In this document: positions 1 through 7,490 of the stretch, piece after piece | Layout of the letters: the number at the start of each line of letters is the position of its first letter | How positions within the stretch are numbered: the first letter of the stretch is position 1 | Source: Euryarchaeota archaeon UBA128 | GTDB taxonomy: Archaea; Thermoplasmatota; Poseidoniia; Poseidoniales; Poseidoniaceae | DNA length: 10,888 bases | Direction: 5' to 3' | NCBI GenBank assembly: GCA_002496955.1 | Contig: DALZ01000052.1 | Location: forward strand, 2,351-13,238 | Made by a program: the position numbers and the translations under genes | The notes under the pieces: model-generated | What the model was told of the DNA's origin: nothing | Seen by the model: only the letters and a program-made list of their open reading frames with translations | Database searches by the model: none

Positions 1-714
1 ATGCATCCTTGCAGCATTTAACAGCGTTAAGGTAGTCCCATGGACAATTCCCTGCGGGCCAATATACATGTATGAACCTGCTGTCATTTGTCCATACTGG
101 GTTACACCAAGGGAGTTCATTTTTTCGTAATCAATCCTAGAACTATAGTTTGGTATCACCATACCATTCGTGACAACAACTCTGGGTGATTGATTGCTCG
201 AAGGAAACAATCCTAACGGATGGCCAGAATACATTACTAACGTTTGCTCATCAGTCATCTCACACAGATACTTCATTACTAGTCGATATTGAGCCCAGTT
301 CTGAAAAACAGAACCATTACCACCATAGGTGATTAATTCATGCGGGAATTGGGCAACGTTAGGGTCTAAATTGTTCATAATCATTAGCATTATAGAGGCT
401 GCTTGGTTAGACTTTGCGGGATAAGCATCCAATGGATATGCTTTCATTTGATAGGTTGTTGGACGAAATCGTTGCATTGTTATTCGGCCAAATGTATCTA
501 ACTCTTCCAAGAACTCCGAAGCAAGTATATCATGGAATTTCTTCGGGAAATATCTAAGCGAGTTTTTTAGAGCTAAAAACTTCTCACCCTGGGTTAAGAC
601 CTTCCTGCGTGATGGTGCGTGATCAACGGAGATATCAACACCGGGATGATCCGGGAGATTGTCCGGTATACCTTGTGAAAGTTCGTCGCGTAGAATTTTC
701 TTGATACCTTCCAT
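1..714 (-). CDS. hutU: urocanate hydratase (urocanase), N-terminal part, runs off the left edge
   Basis: Converts urocanate to 4-imidazolone-5-propionate with a tightly bound NAD+, the second step of histidine degradation, in the cytosol. The frame is open from the ATG at 714 to base 1 (238 residues). Residues 126-140 (HELITYGGNGSVFQN), 159-171 (LVMYSGHPLGLFP) and 207-226 (YGQMTAGSYMYIGPQGIVHG) are unmistakable urocanase blocks. From recall, the wording (NNLDPNVAQFPHEL, ITYGGNG, SGHPLGLFPSS) fits the longer urocanases of animals and some bacteria, about 650-700 residues, better than the short Pseudomonas/Bacillus form of about 555. The catalytic cysteine region and C-terminus lie outside the window. 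The next in-frame stop upstream is a TAA at 759-757, and no SD is visible before the ATG. It lies 31 bases behind the MFS gene on the same strand, so co-transcription is likely. Identity is very sure; the start is probable. Confidence 0.95.
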   Translation of the reverse strand, partial: MEGIKKILRDELSQGIPDNLPDHPGVDISVDHAPSRRKVLTQGEKFLALKNSLRYFPKKFHDILASEFLEELDTFGRITMQRFRPTTYQMKAYPLDAYPAKSNQAASIMLMIMNNLDPNVAQFPHELITYGGNGSVFQNWAQYRLVMKYLCEMTDEQTLVMYSGHPLGLFPSSNQSPRVVVTNGMVIPNYSSRIDYEKMNSLGVTQYGQMTAGSYMYIGPQGIVHGTTLTLLNAARMH

Positions 715-745
715 GAGTAGTGCGAGGTGGTGGAATTCTTTGAGC

Positions 746-1993
746 CTATTGTTCAATTAAATCACTATCATCAGGTCTCCAAAAGGTGAAAACCATGCCA
801 CTGATGAACATTATACATGAGAATGATATGAAACCAGACTTTAGTGAGAGATTTTGATACTCAACCAAGAATCCAGCAACGCTGGTGGATAAGGCTGCGG
901 TCGAACCCAAAATCAGCATATCTATTGAAAATACACGTCCCCTTATTTCATCTTCAACCCACATCTGAGTCAGCACGGTGGATAGAACCCAATTACCGCC
1001 GCTTGCAGCATGAGCGAAGATAATCAAACAAACTGTGAGGGGCAGATAGATCTCTAGTGTCAACCCAACAAGTAGGTAAAAGACTCCTGAAATAGAAACA
1101 AGAATCCCAATAATCGATGGCCATCTGCTTTTGTCTTTGAACAACGCTCTAGCCATCAATGGGCCTATACCTGTGCCAATACCGCGAGCAAAGAAGAACA
1201 AACCAAACCCAAAGGCGGCCCCGTAACCGGTCAAACTGCCGCCAGCCAAGACTAAAAACACGCCTGCTAAACCAGCTCCTGCGAGGTTCCACGAAGATTT
1301 AGCAAAGACAATCCGTAACAACTTCTTGTCATGATAAATTCTTGACCAACCGGTTATGATATTAGATAACGCAGTTTTGACAAAAGGACCTTGCGTGCTT
1401 TCATCGAATTTTTGTTCAAAGGTCAACGGAATTAACAACAAACTAGATATCAAAAATGTGTAAGAATCTATTATAAAAGCCATGTCTGTACCCCATATAC
1501 TAACTGTTATTCCACCCAACATAGCACCAATACACAGGGCAGTAGACCATGAAGCACTATCAATTGCATTAGCTGTTATCAAGTCAGTTTCATCAACTAT
1601 GTTAGGCAGGGCTGCGCGTTCAGCAGTTACATAAACGCCATGGAGTAACATCATCAAGCCTGAAACCGCGATTAACCACCACATATCTTCCTTGCCGTCG
1701 ACCATCAGAAATGAAAGCGCTAGAAAAACTTGCATCAGGTTTGCCCACAGCATCAATTTTTTACGGCTAATTCTATCGGCCAACAAGCCATTAATCGGCT
1801 GTGAAATGGCAAACAGAGCCATTCTAACAGAAAATAACACGCCAAGTAAAAATTCAGAGCCTGAGTATTCTAGTATCAAAAAGAACAGAGCAATAGTGTT
1901 GAACCACTCACCTAATAATGATATGACCGATGCCGCCCATAATCTTCTAAATTTTTTATTTGACAGAAAGAATTCTATGTAACCTTTAGTCAA
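746..1993 (-). CDS. MFS transporter, drug-efflux (DHA3/MFS_3-like) type
   Basis: An integral membrane protein of about 415 residues with roughly 12 hydrophobic segments, the usual size for a major facilitator. The first loop carries the MFS signature in the form NGLLADRISRKKLML (about residue 65), matching the GXXXDRXXRR pattern. The N-terminal pattern (NKKFRRLWAASVISLLGEW) and the AERAALPNIV block after helix 4 resemble the DHA3 group (EntS, macrolide exporters), which export small molecules by proton antiport; the substrate cannot be told. I chose the TTG at 1993 because a GGAGG at 2005-2001, inside the end of the upstream gene, precedes it by 7 bases. The alternative GTG at 1999 overlaps the upstream stop (GTGA) but leaves only 1 base after GGAGG. 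The gene is tightly coupled to the molybdopterin oxidoreductase and followed by hutU, so a role in exporting or importing a product of either is possible but unproven. Confidence 0.85.
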   Translation of the reverse strand: MTKGYIEFFLSNKKFRRLWAASVISLLGEWFNTIALFFLILEYSGSEFLLGVLFSVRMALFAISQPINGLLADRISRKKLMLWANLMQVFLALSFLMVDGKEDMWWLIAVSGLMMLLHGVYVTAERAALPNIVDETDLITANAIDSASWSTALCIGAMLGGITVSIWGTDMAFIIDSYTFLISSLLLIPLTFEQKFDESTQGPFVKTALSNIITGWSRIYHDKKLLRIVFAKSSWNLAGAGLAGVFLVLAGGSLTGYGAAFGFGLFFFARGIGTGIGPLMARALFKDKSRWPSIIGILVSISGVFYLLVGLTLEIYLPLTVCLIIFAHAASGGNWVLSTVLTQMWVEDEIRGRVFSIDMLILGSTAALSTSVAGFLVEYQNLSLKSGFISFSCIMFISGMVFTFWRPDDSDLIEQ

Positions 1994-1995
1994 TA

Positions 1996-4284
1996 TCACT
2001 CCTCCTCAAGCGCGGAATTTTGACCACTTATGGTACAAATAATCCACTTTGAGGTAGGAGTATTTGAGGTGTCTGCTGTTGAGTCAAGTGGTACTAATTC
2101 GTTTGCCTCTGGGAAATATGCTGCGATGTTCCTTTTTGGAATCTTGTATGGAATAACCATCCAATCCTTAGAAGAAATTGTCTCATCATTAAAATGGCTT
2201 GTTATTGTCACTATGTCTCTAGTTTTGATGGCTAAATCTAACATATCGTCAGGATTCATCATGACAATACGCCGGTTACCCTTTATACCGCGATAGCGAT
2301 CGTCCAAGCCATATATGGTCGTATTGTATTGATCGTGCGAACGGATAGTCATCATAACAAATTGATTATCTTCGATATCAACATTTGGTAACTCATTGGT
2401 AGAAAAGTGAGCATATCCATCGACTGTGTCGAATTCACAATTGTCCTTAGGAGGATTTGGTAAATAGAACCCATTCTCTTGTCTAACTCTTCTGTTGTAA
2501 TCCTCAAATCCTGGTATGCACCTACTAATCAAATCTCTTATATTATCATAATTTTTAACCTGAGCACGGAAGTCAATCGACGATTCGCTCAGTGTAGTTG
2601 ATGCCATCTCAGCAATAATCCATGGTTCACTCCTTAGACTAACAGAGGCCGGCGATAAACCCCCTCTTGATGTATGGACTACTCCCATTGAATTTTCTAC
2701 AGTCACAAACTGTTTGCCCGATTCTTGTATGTCAATTTCAGTTCTCCCCAAGCATGGTAAAATTAGCATTTCATCACATTGTACAAGGTGAGAACGATTC
2801 AACTTAGTCGAAACATGCACGCCTAACGATATTTTACCAACAGCTTCTGAGGTTCTCTGAGTTTGAGGGGTTGCAGAAATAAAATTGCCACCGAGACAAA
2901 AAAGAAAATCAACATCCCCTCTCTCCATAGCATTTATTGCATTTACCACATCATAACCATGTTTTCTTGGCGCGCTAATATTTAGGCCCGATTCTAAATT
3001 ATGGATGAATGAATCACTTGGCGCCTCCCAAATCCCGACTGTTCTGTTCCCTTGAACATTTGAATGACCGCGAACTGGACACAAACCTGAACCTTTACGC
3101 CCAATATGGCCGCCTAGCAAATGTAGATTGACTACTTCCTGGATTACAGCTACGCCATTTCTGTGCTGGGTAAGGCCCATAGCCCAACATGAAATTATTG
3201 ATTTTGAATTAGCAATTATGTCTGCAAGTTGTTCAATTACTTCAATATCGATGCCGGTGTCTTTTGTTACTCGGTCCCAATCAAGTCGATCGAGTAATTT
3301 ACAGTAGTCAGAAAAGCCTCTGGATTTGGTCGAAATGAACTCTCTATCGATTTTATTTGAGTCTATAACTAATTTGTTTACTGCTTGAAACAGCGCTGCG
3401 TCTCCACCGATTCTTATCGGTATGTTAATGTCAGATAATTTAGTTGAACCAAAATTCAATTTCATGTAGTCCTGTGGATGTTTAAATCGAACTAATCCAG
3501 TTTCTGGCAGGGGGTTGATATGGATTATTCTGGCACCGCCCTTCTTAGCATCGCGCAGGGCTGTCAGCATTCTTGGATGATTGGTCCCCGGATTCTGGCC
3601 AATAACTAATATTGTTTCTGCATCATTAAAGTCACCTAATGTAACAGTACCCTTACCAATACCGATAGTAGAAACTAGTGCTTTACCACTTGATTCGTGA
3701 CACATGTTGGAACAATCAGGTAAATTGTTGGTTCCATACATTCTTACGAACGCTTGATACAAAAAAGCTGCCTCATTACTAGTTCTACCTGAGGTGTAAA
3801 AAACCGCCTTGTCAGGGTTTTTCAACGACTTTAGTTTACCTCCGATAATATTGAAGGCATCAGACCATGAAATGGGCTGGTAGTGGGTTGCGCCATGTTT
3901 TGCATACATTGGTTCAGCGATTCTTCCTTGACTATTCAACCAATAGTCGCTTTTGCTCGCTAATTCAGCAATTGAATACTTAGCAAAAAATTCACTGTTA
4001 ACGTTTGCTTTCATCGCTTCATCTGATACAGCTTTTGCACCGTTTTCACAGAATTCAAAAGCAGAACGGTGATCTGGGTCGGGCCACGCACAACCTGGAC
4101 AGTCAAACCCTGATTTTTGATTTACCATGCGCAGGGTTTTCACTGACTTGCCTACGCCCATTTTTTTCATTGAGTGGATTGCGCTTGATACAACAGCAGG
4201 TATACCAGCGGCTGTTGACTTTGCTTTTGTCAAAGTCAGTTTTGTTTTGTCCACGGGAGTAAGCCCGCTGGAGTCAATTCCCAT
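1996..4284 (-). CDS. formate dehydrogenase-like molybdopterin oxidoreductase, alpha subunit (YdeP/FdhF-like)
   Basis: A full-length (762 aa) bis-molybdopterin oxidoreductase of the 'oxidoreductase alpha (molybdopterin) subunit' group that includes E. coli YdeP, expected to be cytosolic because no twin-arginine signal is seen. After a basic N-terminal extension (1-58) come DCPGCAWPDP (61-70; Cys62, Cys65) and FEFCENGAKAV (Cys79). These look like ligands of an iron-sulfur cluster, but only three such cysteines are visible. DCSNMCHESSG (190-200) aligns with the active-site loop of formate dehydrogenase H, with Cys195-His196 where FdhH has selenocysteine-histidine. QNPGTNHPRM (about 230-240) is a cofactor-binding block, and the C-terminal 130 residues form the molydopterin-dinucleotide-binding domain. 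The adjacent fdhD (51 bases upstream) supports a formate dehydrogenase-type enzyme. No beta or gamma electron-transfer subunit, hydrogenase or NADH-binding partner is near, so the substrate and electron acceptor are unknown. No SD is evident before the ATG. Confidence 0.9.
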   Translation of the reverse strand: MGIDSSGLTPVDKTKLTLTKAKSTAAGIPAVVSSAIHSMKKMGVGKSVKTLRMVNQKSGFDCPGCAWPDPDHRSAFEFCENGAKAVSDEAMKANVNSEFFAKYSIAELASKSDYWLNSQGRIAEPMYAKHGATHYQPISWSDAFNIIGGKLKSLKNPDKAVFYTSGRTSNEAAFLYQAFVRMYGTNNLPDCSNMCHESSGKALVSTIGIGKGTVTLGDFNDAETILVIGQNPGTNHPRMLTALRDAKKGGARIIHINPLPETGLVRFKHPQDYMKLNFGSTKLSDINIPIRIGGDAALFQAVNKLVIDSNKIDREFISTKSRGFSDYCKLLDRLDWDRVTKDTGIDIEVIEQLADIIANSKSIISCWAMGLTQHRNGVAVIQEVVNLHLLGGHIGRKGSGLCPVRGHSNVQGNRTVGIWEAPSDSFIHNLESGLNISAPRKHGYDVVNAINAMERGDVDFLFCLGGNFISATPQTQRTSEAVGKISLGVHVSTKLNRSHLVQCDEMLILPCLGRTEIDIQESGKQFVTVENSMGVVHTSRGGLSPASVSLRSEPWIIAEMASTTLSESSIDFRAQVKNYDNIRDLISRCIPGFEDYNRRVRQENGFYLPNPPKDNCEFDTVDGYAHFSTNELPNVDIEDNQFVMMTIRSHDQYNTTIYGLDDRYRGIKGNRRIVMMNPDDMLDLAIKTRDIVTITSHFNDETISSKDWMVIPYKIPKRNIAAYFPEANELVPLDSTADTSNTPTSKWIICTISGQNSALEEE
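2001..2005 (-). promoter_or_regulatory. Shine-Dalgarno of the MFS gene
   Basis: GGAGG, encoded within the Glu-Glu-Glu tail of the molybdopterin oxidoreductase, lies 7 bases before a TTG (1993) and 1 base before a GTG (1999). The spacing favours the TTG as the start of the transporter. Confidence 0.65.
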
Positions 4285-4335
4285 CAGTAGCGTGTTATTA
4301 TTTCGGCTTTTGAAACCTTGCCATTACCAAGTCGT

Positions 4336-5106
4336 TTAGCCAATGATTATAGCACTGTCCGCCTTGACAAATGAGTAAATTCTCATTCCAAGTTGACGTG
4401 CTGTTTGTGCCGCAAGCGTAGAACAGGCTCCTATTGATGCAATACTTGGTATGTTTGCTCGCGCTGCTTTGGCCACTATGTCCCAGCCACACCGACCACT
4501 GAGCAGCAATATCGAATTGTTTAGCTCTAAAGATTTGATAGCTTTTCCGATTACTTTGTCTACAGCATTATGCCGACCAATATCCTCTGCAATACATACT
4601 ATGTCGCCTTGTGTAGTGAGTATTCCTGCACAATGCATGCCACCAGTTTTTCTGAAACCGGTTTGCATAGTTTTCATTTTATCTAAGGATTGAGACAACA
4701 TCCCTACTTCAATTTTACTAGGTGATTCTAGAACAGGTAATCCATTGTTTAAACTATGCAAGCCGTCAGTGTTACAAGCGCCACAGGAGGATGTTGTTAT
4801 ACCGTCTGATTTAGGCACTAATTTTCCTCCTATATCAGATATCATCTTGACTGAATAGCCAGATTCATCTGATAATATATCAATGGACAAAGATCTATCA
4901 ACAAAAAAATTGATAGGCAGATATCCTTCGCAGAAAAGGTGGCCAATCAATAAATGTTCTAGGTCCTCGGGCGAGGCTAGTAAAGTTGCCACTATGTCGT
5001 CATTGTATTGGAGTTTGACAATCGTTTCCACGGCTAAATCGTCTGAACCGATAGCTGAGCCATTGATACTCCAACGAGAAACGGGAATTTTCCTATGATT
5101 CATCAT
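4336..5106 (-). CDS. fdhD: FdhD, formate dehydrogenase accessory sulfurtransferase
   Basis: FdhD takes sulfur from a cysteine desulfurase and transfers it to the molybdenum cofactor of formate dehydrogenase-type enzymes, which are inactive without the sulfido ligand. Family hallmarks are complete: SSCGACNTDG, carrying the CXXC sulfur-shuttle cysteines (Cys108 and Cys111 with this start), GGMHCAGI, EDIGRHNAVDKVIGKA and the C-terminal LLLSGRCGWDIVAKAA plus ANIPSIASIGACSTLA. Length is 256 residues, close to E. coli FdhD (277). I placed the start at the ATG at 5106 (a second ATG follows at 5103). The longer frame begins only with a TTG at 5142, 50 bases inside tsr3. With this start the gene overlaps the end of tsr3 by 14 bases, so translation is probably coupled. 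Its client is most likely the molybdopterin oxidoreductase encoded directly downstream. Confidence 0.95.
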   Translation of the reverse strand: MMNHRKIPVSRWSINGSAIGSDDLAVETIVKLQYNDDIVATLLASPEDLEHLLIGHLFCEGYLPINFFVDRSLSIDILSDESGYSVKMISDIGGKLVPKSDGITTSSCGACNTDGLHSLNNGLPVLESPSKIEVGMLSQSLDKMKTMQTGFRKTGGMHCAGILTTQGDIVCIAEDIGRHNAVDKVIGKAIKSLELNNSILLLSGRCGWDIVAKAARANIPSIASIGACSTLAAQTARQLGMRIYSFVKADSAIIIG

Positions 5107-5650
5107 TAGCACCACGGAGATGTTCAATATCGAAGAATTCAAATTGTAAGTCTACGAGTTCTTTACTTGAGGATGCATTTGAGTAAGCCTCAAGTGGCTC
5201 ATAATTTAACTCAATAAATCGGTTACCCCAGCTGAACCTAGACAGTAGAGATTTTGCTTGACTCTTATTTCCAGCAAGATATGTTGCAGTTGCAAGCGCC
5301 TCAATGGTAGTTAACTTACTTGGTTTACCCCAATTAACAGGGTTGGCCGCCAATAATAGTGGGAGCATTCGAGGCTGGAGTCTTGTTTGCCGCATGACTC
5401 TGTCCACACTAATTTCAATATGCTTCCAAGAACAATCCAGACCAACTAGTGAGCCCTTTTTTTGAGTGAGGATTGTGTGATCCTCTGGACCAAATACTTT
5501 CCCGCATAACGGTTCGAGGATAATGCCACTTTTTGGCAGTGTACTTATTCTTTTGTGAAGTGTTATGTCACCACGTTTGGAAGAAATTACTGCAGTGTTT
5601 TTTTTCGGATCATCCTGCGCCAACCACAACGAATGCAATTTTATTGACAT
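5093..5650 (-). CDS. tsr3: Tsr3-type rRNA aminocarboxypropyltransferase (DUF367)
   Basis: Tsr3 transfers the 3-amino-3-carboxypropyl group of S-adenosylmethionine to a uridine or pseudouridine near the decoding centre of small-subunit rRNA (the acp3 modification, studied in yeast and archaea). The 185-residue protein has an N-terminal RLI-like region with DDPKKNT (13-19), then VGLDCSWKH (69-77), LLLAANPVNWGKPSKLTT (98-115) and FSWGNRFIELN (139-149), the standard core of the family. Length is normal for archaeal members. One oddity: the N-terminal motif usually reads DPK(K/R)C(S/T)GKKL as I recall it, whereas here Asn18 replaces the cysteine and the following KKL is absent. The ATG at 5650 directly follows the TGA of mbf1 (5653-5651). 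GGTG at 5659-5656, with a 5-base spacer, can serve as a partial SD. The gene is therefore in one operon with mbf1 and fdhD. Confidence 0.93.
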   Translation of the reverse strand: MSIKLHSLWLAQDDPKKNTAVISSKRGDITLHKRISTLPKSGIILEPLCGKVFGPEDHTILTQKKGSLVGLDCSWKHIEISVDRVMRQTRLQPRMLPLLLAANPVNWGKPSKLTTIEALATATYLAGNKSQAKSLLSRFSWGNRFIELNYEPLEAYSNASSSKELVDLQFEFFDIEHLRGANDES

Positions 5651-6136
5651 TCACTCACCGCTTTGGTTGAGGAAGTCTCCTAGCGTCATACCCCGAACAG
5701 TTCCTGTTGAAACTCTGGAAGTTTCTGATGGCTTACGCACTTCCATCAACGTAATTCCCAAAACTCGCTCAAGTTTGTTAACAACTGAATCTGTGGGTGG
5801 CTTTCCAGATTCGGCAGATTTGATGACATTAACTGTTTCAGCCATACGTTTACCCAACTCGTTTTGATTCCAACCTTTGTTTTCTCTACCCGAAACAATC
5901 CGCGCAGCAAAGTCATCGACTAGTTCCTTTTCTTGTGTAGCCATGATATCACCGCGTTTCTTACTGTTAAAGGAAGTTCTTGGACGGGAATTGGCCATTC
6001 TAATTCCGGGCGCGTCTTGCTTGGGTGCAAGGCCTAACTTTTCTATACACCTTTGACAAGCAGAAACGTTTGCTTTTCCCATCAATACGGACTTAGTGCT
6101 AATTTTCATAGCGCCACAAACCTCGCACTCTGCCAT
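5651..6136 (-). CDS. mbf1: MBF1-type transcription factor (zinc ribbon plus Cro/C1 helix-turn-helix)
   Basis: The archaeal homologue of multiprotein bridging factor 1, a putative transcription coactivator; in archaea the family has also been linked to the ribosome. With the ATG at 6136 the protein has 161 residues. It opens with a zinc ribbon, MAECEVCGAM, with cysteine pairs Cys4/Cys7 and Cys27/Cys30. A basic linker follows (RMANSRPRTSFNSKKRG, about 46-62), then a helix-turn-helix at about 70-140 (DFAARIVSGRENKGWNQNEL, MAETVNVIKSAESG, NKLERVLGITL). The C-terminus is a short polar tail. The frame is open upstream to an ATG at 6202, but archaeal MBF1 proteins start right before the first CXXC, and a TATA-like element centred at 6162 sits 26 bases before 6136. 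Both argue for the short form, probably translated from a leaderless mRNA. It is the first gene of the minus-strand run. Confidence 0.92.
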   Translation of the reverse strand: MAECEVCGAMKISTKSVLMGKANVSACQRCIEKLGLAPKQDAPGIRMANSRPRTSFNSKKRGDIMATQEKELVDDFAARIVSGRENKGWNQNELGKRMAETVNVIKSAESGKPPTDSVVNKLERVLGITLMEVRKPSETSRVSTGTVRGMTLGDFLNQSGE

Positions 6137-6156
6137 ACATTGCCCAAGCCTTCCAG

Positions 6157-6167
6157 TATTATAATTA
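6157..6167. promoter_or_regulatory. shared TATA-like element between divergent mbf1 and PAN
   Basis: The plus strand reads TATTATAATTA and the minus strand TAATTATAATA, so the box is nearly symmetric and could bind TBP in either direction. Its centre (6162) is 26 bases from the mbf1 ATG at 6136, the typical archaeal TATA-to-start distance, which predicts a leaderless mbf1 transcript. In the plus direction the same distance puts the PAN transcription start near 6188, giving a leader of about 35-45 bases. This is position-based inference; no BRE was scored and other AT-rich stretches exist. Confidence 0.45.
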
Positions 6168-6224
6168 GCATGAAACATCACTAAGAAAATGGCAGAGTTC
6201 ATAGATGATTGCCGCTAGGGAGTG

Positions 6225-7454
6225 ATGACTGGCATGGTAGGCGAAGTAGAAACACCATCTAACAATTTGACCTCCACGGCAGAGGAAGATTTGAAACAAC
6301 TTGAAGATGATTTCAAGGCTTTACAAGATCAAACTCAGGATTTAATTAATGAGAGAGCCCACATGGAATCAGAAATAAGGACATTAAAAAAACGTGCTAA
6401 CCGTTTGGACGAGGAAGTACGCAGCCTTAAGTCTCCTCCGTTGATTGTCGGCCACCTTGAGGATATAATAGACCGGGACCGGGGTATAGTCAGATCATCC
6501 AACGGAACTGTATTTCAAGTAGCACTCAACCAAAGACTCTCTCATGACATTTTAAAACCAGGAGTTAGAGTTGCGTTAAACCAAGATACACTGGCCGTAA
6601 TAGAAGTACTGCATGATGCATGGGATCCAATGGTTAGTGGTGCAGAAATGGTTGAGAAGCCAGAAATTAGCTATGATTCTGTAGCAGGTTTGGAAGAACA
6701 AAAACAGTCCGTAAGGGAAGCAATAGAACTACCACTAAATTCGCCTGAATTATTCAAAAAAGTTGGAGTTGAACCACCAAAGGGGATTCTACTTGTCGGA
6801 CCTCCTGGCTGCGGCAAGACATTGTTAGCAAAAGCAGTCGCAAATCATACTGAAGCGACATTTATCCGAATGGTTGGCAGTGAATTAGCGCAGAAATATA
6901 TCGGTGAGGGGGGCAGGATGGTTCGCGAGTTGTTCTCGCTAGCTAAAGAAAAAGCTCCGTCAATTATTTTCCTTGATGAAATTGATGCTATTGGCGCCAA
7001 GCGACTTGATGGATCAACTAGTGGTGATAGAGAAGTTCAACGAACTCTGATGCAGTTGTTAGCCGAACTCGATGGCTTTGACGTATTAGAAAATGTAAAG
7101 ATTATTGCCGCAACAAATAGACCTGATATCCTAGATGAAGCCTTACTGAGGCCGGGGAGATTCGATCGCGTCATCGAAATACCAATTCCTGATGATAATG
7201 GCCGTAAGGCGATCTTTAAACTCCACACCAGCAAGATGTCCACCAAAAAACTACAACTGAAAAATATCGTCGATAAAACTAGTGGGTACTCTGGTGCTGA
7301 AATAAAGGCAACTTGTGTCGAAGCTGGAATGATTGCGATTCGCCAAGGTAGAGGCTATGTCACTAATGATGACTTCATGGAATCTGTCAAGCGTATCAAT
7401 ATTAAGAAAATCAAAGGTGGCTTGAAAGACTTACCAGATGCAATCTACAACTAA
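6225..7454 (+). CDS. pan: proteasome-activating nucleotidase (PAN), AAA+ unfoldase
   Basis: PAN forms a hexameric ATPase ring that unfolds proteins and feeds them into the 20S proteasome. Domains in order (numbering from a GTG at 6222): N-terminal coiled coil at about 20-70, rich in Glu and Lys; an OB domain at about 75-135; and a AAA+ module from 150. The latter has Walker A GPPGCGKT (193-200), the substrate-gripping pore loop KYIGEGG (225-231), Walker B IIFLDEID (248-255), sensor-1 AATNRPD (296-302) and arginine fingers in LLRPGRFDR (308-316). The last residues, AIYN, fit the HbYX motif (hydrophobic-Tyr-any) that docks into the proteasome and opens its gate. This separates it from Cdc48-like or FtsH ATPases. 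Length (about 409) is usual for the family. Possible starts are GTG 6222, ATG 6225 and ATG 6234; no clear SD decides. It leads the plus-strand run, 36 bases before the formiminotransferase gene. Confidence 0.95.
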   Translation: MTGMVGEVETPSNNLTSTAEEDLKQLEDDFKALQDQTQDLINERAHMESEIRTLKKRANRLDEEVRSLKSPPLIVGHLEDIIDRDRGIVRSSNGTVFQVALNQRLSHDILKPGVRVALNQDTLAVIEVLHDAWDPMVSGAEMVEKPEISYDSVAGLEEQKQSVREAIELPLNSPELFKKVGVEPPKGILLVGPPGCGKTLLAKAVANHTEATFIRMVGSELAQKYIGEGGRMVRELFSLAKEKAPSIIFLDEIDAIGAKRLDGSTSGDREVQRTLMQLLAELDGFDVLENVKIIAATNRPDILDEALLRPGRFDRVIEIPIPDDNGRKAIFKLHTSKMSTKKLQLKNIVDKTSGYSGAEIKATCVEAGMIAIRQGRGYVTNDDFMESVKRINIKKIKGGLKDLPDAIYN

Positions 7455-7490
7455 GGCTAACTTCAAAGTCCGCCTTAATCAGCGGGCAAC

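Noticed and set aside
5107..5142. FdhD N-terminal extension from a TTG at 5142.
   Set aside because: It needs a TTG start 50 bases inside tsr3; the ATG pair at 5106/5103 gives a normal FdhD length and a short overlap.
6137..6202. MBF1 starting at the ATG at 6202.
   Set aside because: The extra 22 residues precede the zinc ribbon that normally opens the protein, and they cover the likely promoter.
7452..7477. TAAGGC...GCCTTA inverted repeat at the PAN stop codon, possibly a terminator.
   Set aside because: Only 6 base pairs with a 14-base loop and no T run after it; easily chance.
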